Source: Streptomyces specialis
GTDB taxonomy: Bacteria > Actinomycetota > Actinomycetes > Streptomycetales > Streptomycetaceae
Direction: 5' to 3'
Assembly: GCF_001493375.1 (NCBI RefSeq)
Contig: NZ_LN929897.1
Coordinates: 704,754 to 768,753, forward strand
Length of the DNA: 64,000 nucleotides
Shown: piece by piece, positions 57,771 through 64,000 of the stretch
Numbering within the stretch: position 1 is the stretch's first letter
How the letters are laid out: every line of letters begins with the position of its first letter
Notes under the pieces: generated by a model
What the model saw: the letters and a program-made list of their open reading frames with translations, nothing else
Databases searched by the model: none
What the model was told of the DNA's origin: nothing
Made by a program: the position numbers and the translations under genes

Positions 57771-60403
57771 CGCGTGCTGCTCCCCTCAAGCGTGCGGACG
57801 GGCAGCTCGGGCCCGGCCAGGATGGTCAGATCGGGCTTCACCTGGTCCCGCTCCGGCACGAACCGGACCGTCGGGTCGGGCGCGCCCGGCGCGTTCACGA
57901 ACGACACGAAGCGCCGCAGCTTCTCCGGGTCGCTGATCGTCTCCGCCCACTCGTCGCGGTAGGTCGCGACGTGCGCCGCCATCAGCGCCTCCAGCTCGTC
58001 GCAGATGCCGAGCGAGTCGTGCACCACCACGTCCTTGACGTGGTCGAGGCCGCCCGGGATCCGTTCCAGCCAGGCCGAGGTGCGCTCCAGCCGGTCGGCG
58101 GTGCGGATGTAGAACATCAGGAACCGGTCGATGAGCCGGATCAGTTCGGCGTCGGACAGGTCCTGGGCGAGCAGGTCGGCGTGGCGCGGTGTCGCGCCGC
58201 CGTTGCCGCCGACGTACAGGTTCCAGCCGTTGGAGGTGGCGATGACGCCGAAGTCCTTGCCCATCGCCTCCGCGCACTCGCGGGCGCAGCCGGACACCGC
58301 CGACTTCAGCTTGTGCGGCGACCGCAGGCCCCGGTACCGCAGCTCCAGGTCGATCGCCATCCGCACGCTGTCCTGCACGCCGTACCGGCACCAGGTGGAG
58401 CCCACGCACGACTTCACCGTGCGCAGCGCCTTGCCGTACGCGTGGCCCGACTCGAAGCCCGCCTCGACCAGCCGGGCCCAGATCATGGGGAGTTGATCGA
58501 CCCGCGCGCCGAACAGGTCGATGCGCTGGCCGCCGGTGATCTTCGTGTAGAGGCCGAAGTCCCGGGCCACCTCGCCGATCACGATCAGCTTCTCCGGGGT
58601 GATCTCACCGCCGGGGATGCGCGGCACCACCGAGTAGGAGCCGTTCTTCTGCATGTTGGCGAGGAAGTGGTCGTTGGTGTCCTGCAACGCGGCCTGCTCG
58701 CCGTCCAGCACGTAGACGTCCGCGCCGATCGTCGGGGCGAGGGAGGCGAAGATCGAGCCCACCGCCGGCTTGCAGATCTCGCAGCCGTCGCCGCCGCGCG
58801 CCGCCGGCCGGCCGTGGTTGTCCAGCAGCTCCTGGTAGGAGTTGAGGCGCAGCGCCAGCACGATCTCGTACAGCTCCTGGCGGGTCTGCGAGAAGCAGCC
58901 GCACAGCCCGGGATCGACGGTGACGCCGTTGGCGGCCAGCTCGTCGTTGACCAGCAGCCCCAGCGTCTTCACGCAACTGCCGCAGCCCGTCCCGGCCTTG
59001 GTGCACTTCTTGACCTCCGGCACGGTGACGCACTGGTGCTCGCCGACCGCCGCCCGGATGGCGCCCTTGCTGACGTTGTGGCAGCTACAGATGATCGCGT
59101 CGTCCGGCAGCGCGGACGGCCCGATCGCGGTGGCCGGTGCCAGTCCGGCGGGCAGCACGAGCTGTTCGGGCGCGGCCGGGGGCACGCTGCCGGTCAGCGG
59201 GCGCAGCAGCCCGTACGACTCGGCGTCGCCGACCAGCACCCCGCCGAGCAGCGTGCCGTCCCGGCCGATCACCAGCTTCTTGTAGACGCCGGAGCGGGAG
59301 TCGGAGTAGACGACGTCGAGGCAGCCCTCGGCCCGGCCGTGCGGGTCGCCGAACGACGCCACGTCCACGCCGAGCAGCTTCAGCTTGGTGGAGGTGTCCG
59401 CGCCGGTGAACGTCTTGGCGTCCGCCGCCGGCGATCCGCCCTCCGCGATGGTCGCGGCGGCGGCCACGGCCATCTCGTAGCCGGGCGCGACCAGTCCGTA
59501 CACCATGCCGTCGGTGGCCCGCGCGCACTCGCCGATCGCGAACACCGCCGGGTCCGACGCCGTCCGGCAGAACTCGTCCACCACGACGCCGCCGCGCTCC
59601 CCGATGTCGAGGCCCGCCGCCCTGGCCAGTTCGTCCCTGGGCCGGACACCGGCCGAGAAGATCACCATGTCGGTCGCGACGGTCGAACCGTCCGACAGGG
59701 CCATGCCGTTGACCGCGCCGTCCGCGTCCGCGGTGATCTCCTGGCCGCCGACGCCGGTGTGGACGATCAGCCCCATGTCCTCGACCGTGCGGCGCAGTGT
59801 GGCGCCGCCGCCCTCGTCGACCTGGATCGCCATCAGGCGCGGGTTGTACTCCACGATGTGCGTCTCCAGGCCGAGGCCCTTCAGCGCGCCGGCCGCCTCA
59901 AGTCCGAGGAGCCCGCCGCCGACGACCAGCCCGGTCCGGCAGTTCTTCGCGTACTCCTCGATCGCGAGCACGTCCTCGACCGTCCGGTAGACGAAGCACC
60001 CGGCGCTGTCCTTGCCGGGCACCGGCGGCACGAACGGGTAGGAGCCGGTGGCCAGGACGAGCGTGTCGTAGGCGAACACCCGGCCGCTGCGCGCGGTCAC
60101 GGTCCGCGTCGCGCGGTCGATGGCCGTGGCGGGGTCGTCCGTGTACAGCTCGATGCCGTGCCGCTCCATGAATCCCTCGGGGACCATGGACAGTTCGTCG
60201 GGGGAGCTGCCGGAGAAGTAGGAGGTGAGGTGCACCCGGTCATAGGCGGCGCGCGGCTCCTCGCACAGCACGACGACGCGGGCCCGCTGGGTCACGCCCC
60301 GGTCCGCGAGCTCTTCGAGGAAGCGCTGGCCGACCATCCCGTGCCCGATCAGGACGATCGTCTCGGCCGGGGTCCCGGGTGCGTTCTCGGTGGCGGTGGA
60401 CAT
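57767..60403 (-). CDS. nirB: nitrite reductase (NADH) large subunit NirB
   Basis: An 878-residue assimilatory nitrite reductase. The N-terminal FAD/NADH reductase part has ETIVLIGHGMVGQRFLEELA, LVLATGSYPFVPPVPG and VVGGGLLGLEAAGALKG. The central BFD-like [2Fe-2S] region contains AIICSCHNVSKGAIRAAVGE and KKCTKAGTGCGSCVK. The C-terminal sulfite/nitrite reductase domain has CVGSTWCRYGVQDSVRMAID and SGCARECAEAMGKDFG, the siroheme-4Fe4S cysteines. Reduces nitrite to ammonium in the cytosol. It lies 3 nt after the upstream reductase gene and overlaps nirD. Confidence 0.96.
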   Translation of the reverse strand: MSTATENAPGTPAETIVLIGHGMVGQRFLEELADRGVTQRARVVVLCEEPRAAYDRVHLTSYFSGSSPDELSMVPEGFMERHGIELYTDDPATAIDRATRTVTARSGRVFAYDTLVLATGSYPFVPPVPGKDSAGCFVYRTVEDVLAIEEYAKNCRTGLVVGGGLLGLEAAGALKGLGLETHIVEYNPRLMAIQVDEGGGATLRRTVEDMGLIVHTGVGGQEITADADGAVNGMALSDGSTVATDMVIFSAGVRPRDELARAAGLDIGERGGVVVDEFCRTASDPAVFAIGECARATDGMVYGLVAPGYEMAVAAAATIAEGGSPAADAKTFTGADTSTKLKLLGVDVASFGDPHGRAEGCLDVVYSDSRSGVYKKLVIGRDGTLLGGVLVGDAESYGLLRPLTGSVPPAAPEQLVLPAGLAPATAIGPSALPDDAIICSCHNVSKGAIRAAVGEHQCVTVPEVKKCTKAGTGCGSCVKTLGLLVNDELAANGVTVDPGLCGCFSQTRQELYEIVLALRLNSYQELLDNHGRPAARGGDGCEICKPAVGSIFASLAPTIGADVYVLDGEQAALQDTNDHFLANMQKNGSYSVVPRIPGGEITPEKLIVIGEVARDFGLYTKITGGQRIDLFGARVDQLPMIWARLVEAGFESGHAYGKALRTVKSCVGSTWCRYGVQDSVRMAIDLELRYRGLRSPHKLKSAVSGCARECAEAMGKDFGVIATSNGWNLYVGGNGGATPRHADLLAQDLSDAELIRLIDRFLMFYIRTADRLERTSAWLERIPGGLDHVKDVVVHDSLGICDELEALMAAHVATYRDEWAETISDPEKLRRFVSFVNAPGAPDPTVRFVPERDQVKPDLTILAGPELPVRTLEGSSTR

Positions 60404-60406
60404 GGG

Positions 60407-61639
60407 TCAGTACCCTCCGTCGTGGGTGAGCAGGTGGAGCAGGGGAGTGGCGGGAAGCGGCTCGTCGCCTTCCCAGGTGTGGGCGAGCGTCCCGACGCTG
60501 CCCAGGTCGCCGACGAGAATCCCGCCCAGCAACCGGTCGCCGCGGACGACGATCTTGCGGTAGGCGCCGCGCGTGGCGTCCGCCAACTGCACGACATCGT
60601 CGCCCGGTGAGGGGGTCGTCTCGCCGAACGCGGCCAGGTCGAGCGGCCCGTCCGGCAGCGTCAGCCGGACCAGGGAGCGGGTGCCGGAGTAACCGGCCGC
60701 GTCGTCACGGCCGTTCAGTGTTCCGTTGAGCATCCGGGCCAGCGCGTCGGCCTGTTCCTGGGCGGCGCCGGCGAGCCCGTACAGCACGCCGTCGTGCTCC
60801 GCGCAGTCCCCGATCGCGTACACGTCGGGGTCGGACGTCCGCAGCCGGTCGTCGACGGCGATCCCGCCGCGGGCGCCGAGCGCCAGCCCGGCCTCCCGGG
60901 CCAGGCCGGTCCGCGGCCGGACGCCGCAGGCCAGCACCACGACATCGGCGCCCAGCTCGTATCCGTCCGCGAGTTCGACACCGCGCACCCGGTCGTCCTC
61001 GGTCCGCAGACCGCGCACCCGGCACTCGGTGTGCACCTCCACGCCGGTCGCGGCCAGATGCGAATGCAGCAACTGACCCGCGCCCACGTCGAGATGACGG
61101 TCCATCAGGTACTCGCCCTGCTGGGCGACCACCACACCGGCGCCGCGCCCGGCCAGCGCGCGGGCCGCCGAGACGCCCAGCAGCCCGCCCCCGATCACCA
61201 CGGCCCGGGTCCCCTCGCCGACCGCCTCGCGCAGCGCCAGGCAGTCGTCCAGGGTGCGGAACGCGTGCACGCCCTCGGGCAGGCCCGCCACCAGTCCGCG
61301 CAGCGGCGGCAGCACCGGGCTCGATCCGGTGGCCAGCACCAGCACGTCGTACGGCGTGGCCGAGCCGTCCTCGCACTCGACCTGCCGCGCGGCGCGGTCG
61401 ATCCGCGCCACCCGCACACCGCCACGCCAGGTGACGGCTCCGGCCGGGCGCGGCAGCGCGATGACGTCGGCCGGGTACCTGTCGGCCAGCACATCGGCCA
61501 GCAGCACCCTGTTGTAGGGCGCGTGCGGCTCCTCCGCCAGCACGGTGATCACGGTGTTCCCCGCCGTACCGAGCTGCTGCGCGAGGCGGGCGCCGGCCAT
61601 CCCGCCACCGACGATCACGACACGCGTTTTCGGACTCAT
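60407..61639 (-). CDS. NAD(P)/FAD-dependent oxidoreductase of the nitrite operon
   Basis: A 410-residue pyridine-nucleotide-disulfide reductase similar to the N-terminal half of NirB. It has RVVIVGGGMAGARLAQQLG (FAD), HAPYNRVLLADVLADRY, VLVLATGSSPVLPPL, AVVIGGGLLGVSAARALAG (NADH), and DVYAIGDCAEHDGVLYGLAG. It lacks siroheme domains. In several actinobacteria such a gene leads the nirBD operon. It may supply electrons to NirB or act with a nitrate reductase encoded elsewhere. It is the first gene behind the GlnR-like box at 61663-61700. Confidence 0.9.
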   Translation of the reverse strand: MSPKTRVVIVGGGMAGARLAQQLGTAGNTVITVLAEEPHAPYNRVLLADVLADRYPADVIALPRPAGAVTWRGGVRVARIDRAARQVECEDGSATPYDVLVLATGSSPVLPPLRGLVAGLPEGVHAFRTLDDCLALREAVGEGTRAVVIGGGLLGVSAARALAGRGAGVVVAQQGEYLMDRHLDVGAGQLLHSHLAATGVEVHTECRVRGLRTEDDRVRGVELADGYELGADVVVLACGVRPRTGLAREAGLALGARGGIAVDDRLRTSDPDVYAIGDCAEHDGVLYGLAGAAQEQADALARMLNGTLNGRDDAAGYSGTRSLVRLTLPDGPLDLAAFGETTPSPGDDVVQLADATRGAYRKIVVRGDRLLGGILVGDLGSVGTLAHTWEGDEPLPATPLLHLLTHDGGY

Positions 61640-61662
61640 ACCCCTGAGAGTGCGGTGGTGCT

Positions 61663-61700
61663 GTTACCCGTCCGCATCACATCCGTTTCTCATAGGCAAC
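61663..61700 (-). promoter_or_regulatory. candidate GlnR box of the nitrite reductase operon
   Basis: Reading the minus strand: GTTGC (61700-61696), six bases, GAAAC (61689-61685), six bases, GATGC (61678-61674), six bases, GTAAC (61667-61663). This 11-bp spacing of GTnAC/GAAAC-like units matches the known GlnR a-site/b-site pattern, with some mismatches. GlnR is the known nitrogen regulator of nirB in Streptomyces, so the site is plausible. Confidence 0.65.
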
Positions 61701-61751
61701 GCTGCCCTCAGCTCGCCCTTGTCCGGGGTGTGAGCCCGCTACGCTGCCGCC

Positions 61752-62690
61752 GTGCGGCACCTGACCTTCATCGTCGGCACCGGGCGCAGCGGATCGACGC
61801 TGCTGTCCCGCATCCTCAACCTCCACCCCGGCATCCTGAGCCTGAACGAGCTGCTCGCCTCGCTCCAGGATCCCGAACGGGGCCTGCCCGCCGAGCCGTT
61901 GACCGGCGACGCCTTCTGGCGCATCCTCGCAGACGTCAACCCGGTCTTCGACGCCATGATCAACGCCGGGGTGCCGCTGCCGGAGTTCCTCCGCCCGCGC
62001 CCGGCCAGTCCGGCGCTGAACCTGATGGTCCTGCCCCACCTCACCGACGATCCGGACGCGGCGCTGGACGCCCTGGCCCGGGAGGTCACCCGATGGCCGC
62101 GCCGCCCGGCGCCCGCACACTACCGCGCCTTCTTCGACCTGCTGTCCGCGCGGTTCGGCCGCGGCGACGCCGTCGTGGAGCGCTCCGGCTACTCGGTGCG
62201 CTGGATACCCCGGCTGCGGGCCGCGTTCCCGGAGGCCCGCTTCGTCCACCTGTACCGGGACGGCCCCGACTGCGCGCTGTCGATGAGCCGCCACGTCGCC
62301 TACCGCGTCATCTCGCTGCTGCGCGACCTGCCGCCCGACTCGGCCCTTCCGTTCGACCCGGCGGCGGCCGTCGCACGGGACGTCCCGGTGACGCGGTTCG
62401 GCGCGCTGTGGTCCGAGCTGGTCACCGAGGCCGTCGCGCATCTGGACGCCGTGCCGCCCGGGTCGCGGACGACGCTGTCGTACGAGGACCTGCTCTCCGC
62501 GCCCGACCGCGAACTGACCCGGCTCGCCACCTTCGCGGGCGCGAACCCCGACGACGGCTGGCTGACGGCGGCCCGCGCCCTTCTCGACCCGACCCGGCGG
62601 GGCGCCTCCCGGCGCCTGGCCCCGGACGCACTGGCACGACTACGGGCGAGCTGCGCGCCGGGCATCCGTGCCCTCGCGCAATCCCGTTGA
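61752..62690 (+). CDS. sulfotransferase family protein
   Basis: A 312-residue PAPS-type sulfotransferase. The 5'-phosphosulfate loop is FIVGTGRSGSTLLSRILN (about residues 6-23), VVERSGYSVRWIPRLRAAFP follows, and the 3'-phosphate-binding segment is RFVHLYRDGPDCALSMSRHV. TTLSYEDLLSAPDRELTRLA is the usual family sequence after it. The N-terminal loop runs in order STLLSRILNLHPGILSLNEL. GTG 61752 is preceded by TACGCT 6-7 nt upstream and no Shine-Dalgarno, so a leaderless transcript is likely. It is divergent from the nitrite operon. The acceptor is unknown. Confidence 0.87.
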   Translation: MRHLTFIVGTGRSGSTLLSRILNLHPGILSLNELLASLQDPERGLPAEPLTGDAFWRILADVNPVFDAMINAGVPLPEFLRPRPASPALNLMVLPHLTDDPDAALDALAREVTRWPRRPAPAHYRAFFDLLSARFGRGDAVVERSGYSVRWIPRLRAAFPEARFVHLYRDGPDCALSMSRHVAYRVISLLRDLPPDSALPFDPAAAVARDVPVTRFGALWSELVTEAVAHLDAVPPGSRTTLSYEDLLSAPDRELTRLATFAGANPDDGWLTAARALLDPTRRGASRRLAPDALARLRASCAPGIRALAQSR

Positions 62691-62708
62691 CCCGCAAGGA
62701 TGGCAGGT

Positions 62709-63251
62709 ATGACACCTATGACCGAGGTGCGCGTCGCCCACACCGCAGACCTGGACACGGCGGCCCTGGCCGCCGCGCGGGCCCTGCTCGACGAGGCGTT
62801 CGAGGGAGAGTTCACCGATCACGACTGGGAACACGCGCTGGGCGGCATGCACGCCCTGCTCTGGGAGGGCGCGGACCTGATCGGCCACGCCTCCGTCGTG
62901 CAGCGCCGCCTGCTGCACGCCGGCCGGGCCCTGCGCTCGGGCTACGTGGAGGCGGTCGCGGTCCGGGAGACCCACCGCCGCCGGGGGCACGGCGCCACGC
63001 TGCTGACGGCGCTGGAGCGGTTGATACGCGGCGGTTACGACCTCGGCGCCCTGGCCTCGTCGGACGAGGCCCTGCCGTTCTACGCGGAACGCGGCTGGCG
63101 CCTGTGGCAGGGACCGACGTTCGCGCTGACCCCCCTGGGCATAGCGCGCACCGAGGAGGACGACGGCGGCGTGTACGTCCTCCCCGTGGCCGCCCGGCTG
63201 GACCTGTCAGGGGAACTGGTGTGCGACTGGCGGGACGGCGACGTCTGGTAG
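62709..63251 (+). CDS. aac(2')-I: AAC(2')-I-type aminoglycoside 2'-N-acetyltransferase
   Basis: A 180-residue GNAT protein with strong resemblance to the chromosomal AAC(2')-I enzymes of mycobacteria and Providencia. TDHDWEHALGGMHALLWEGA, IGHASVVQRRLLHAGRALRS and GYVEAVAVRETHRRRGHGAT (acetyl-CoA loop) are diagnostic, as are YDLGALASSDEALPFYAERG and the C-terminal LVCDWRDGDVW. It would acetylate the 2'-amino group of gentamicin- or tobramycin-class drugs, though native roles in cell-wall metabolism are proposed. Starts at 62700, 62709 and 62718 are all possible; AAGGA favours 62709. Resistance in vivo is not proven by sequence. Confidence 0.9.
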   Translation: MTPMTEVRVAHTADLDTAALAAARALLDEAFEGEFTDHDWEHALGGMHALLWEGADLIGHASVVQRRLLHAGRALRSGYVEAVAVRETHRRRGHGATLLTALERLIRGGYDLGALASSDEALPFYAERGWRLWQGPTFALTPLGIARTEEDDGGVYVLPVAARLDLSGELVCDWRDGDVW

Positions 63252-63370
63252 CGCGGGCGGCACGGGGACACGTTCGCGACGAGGCTGTGACACTCCCGGA
63301 TGGAACGCGAGTGCGAAGTCCGGTTAGTTTGATGCGGTCTTGAACGTCTGCCGTGAAGGGGGTGTCGGTG

Positions 63371-64000
63371 ATGGCGCGGCCGTCCGACTGGAGTCCCGTG
63401 GCCATGGACCGGGACCCGACGCCGGGCAACCCGGACGAGGTCCGTCAACTCGCCGAGAGTTTGCAGGACTTCGCGGACGATGTCGGTGAGGCGCTGGGGA
63501 AGATCCGGGGCATGGCCGGGGAGCGCGCCGTGCTGGACTGGGCCGGGTTGTCGGCGGAGGCGTTCCGCGCGGAGTTCGACGGGGTGCCGGACAACCTGAC
63601 CAAGCTCCAGACGTCGTACGACATGGCGGCGGACGCGCTGGCGCGGTACTGGCCGGAGTTGCAGACCGCGCAGGGCATGGCGGACCGCGCGCTGGAGCGC
63701 GCGATCGCCGCGCAGGCCGATCTCAGTGCCGCCCAAGCGCAGTTGACGGACGCGGAGGACTGGGTCTCGCGGGCCGGGGACGAGGCCGAACGCCTGGAGG
63801 ACGAGGAGGACGCTCCGGAGCCGCCGTCGGAGGAGGACGTCCGTAACGCGGTGCGGGACCGGCAGGCCGCGGACGCCGCGGCCGGGGCGGCCCGGGACCG
63901 GGTCGCGACGGCCGAGGACAACCTCGCCGCCGCCCGCGATCTCGCGGAACAGGCGCGGGAGATGCGCGAGGAGGCCGCCCGGGCCTGTGCCTCCGCGATC
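63371..64000 (+). CDS. N-terminus of a large helical, T7SS/WXG-type secreted protein (runs off window)
   Basis: The frame opens at ATG 63371 (GAAGGGGG upstream) and has no stop before the window end, giving 210 residues. MARPSDWSPVAMDRDPTPGN is followed by a WXG100-like helical hairpin (VRQLAESLQDFADDVGEALG, LDWAGLSAEAFRAEFDGVP). Long coiled coils rich in Ala/Glu/Asp come next (AALERA-type heptads, LEDEEDAPEPPSEEDVRN). This is the N-terminal architecture of Streptomyces putative T7SS-secreted polymorphic toxins, whose toxic C-terminus would lie beyond the window. The identity of the C-terminal domain is unknown. Confidence 0.78.
   Translation, partial: MARPSDWSPVAMDRDPTPGNPDEVRQLAESLQDFADDVGEALGKIRGMAGERAVLDWAGLSAEAFRAEFDGVPDNLTKLQTSYDMAADALARYWPELQTAQGMADRALERAIAAQADLSAAQAQLTDAEDWVSRAGDEAERLEDEEDAPEPPSEEDVRNAVRDRQAADAAAGAARDRVATAEDNLAAARDLAEQAREMREEAARACASAI

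Overview
The window reads as a chromosomal segment of a Streptomyces-like actinomycete. Base composition is very G+C-rich, third codon positions are nearly always G or C, GTG starts and GTGA/ATGA overlaps are common, and the gene content is typical of the group: Zur-linked znuACB, homodimeric glycyl-tRNA synthetase, DUF397/DUF5753 regulators, DUF6879, DUF2617. The base sequence is an imperfect draft assembly. Three stretches (about 7135-7244, 21858-22057 and 42901-43055) are chimeric joins carrying degraded Nextera sequencing adapters. Several G-run tracts also carry apparent frameshifts, so gene adjacency across those joins and gene ends at those tracts should be treated with caution.

Layout. 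1-1710: end of an unidentified protein, a cytidine deaminase-like gene with a probable frameshift, and era. 1799-7047: a TetR regulator divergent from an SDR, a flavin monooxygenase, an HSL-type hydrolase and a SAM methyltransferase, resembling the mycobacterial mymA locus. 7048-7900: artefact plus degenerate tandem repeats. 7947-14539: a TerB-like protein, leuA with a leucine leader peptide, a lipoprotein, a broken SpoIIE-type phosphatase, recO and uppS. 14577-17766: zur-znuB-znuC-znuA on the minus strand behind a Zur box. 17935-23288: glyS, an MFS efflux pump divergent from an MmyB-like regulator, and dusB. 23289-27923: two glycosidase-like genes divergent from a ROK regulator. 28216-30930: ppdK.

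Accessory section. 31028-34995 is a 3.9-kb stretch bounded by a 28-bp direct repeat that is part of the ppdK terminator. It holds small proteins and a DUF6879/XRE module with a TTA codon. It is followed by DUF2617, a secreted lipase, an SDR, a lone ACP/ketosynthase pair, a TetR regulator divergent from an F420-type nitroreductase, and two small-molecule enzymes. After the third artefact come an XRE/DUF397 pair, an RsbW-like ATPase and a companion protein. Then follows a class I lanthipeptide locus of the FxLD type: a PIMT-like methyltransferase, a 70-residue precursor, a full-length LanB and a LanC (45599-51391). This is the most interesting system in the window.

Right end. There is an NTF2-like protein, an XRE-PPOX fusion, a beta-phosphoglucomutase/GH65 phosphorylase pair for phosphorolytic disaccharide use, a universal stress protein, and an assimilatory nitrite reductase operon (reductase-nirB-nirD) with a candidate GlnR box. 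A sulfotransferase, an AAC(2')-I-type aminoglycoside acetyltransferase and the start of a large coiled-coil, T7SS-type protein that runs off the window complete it.
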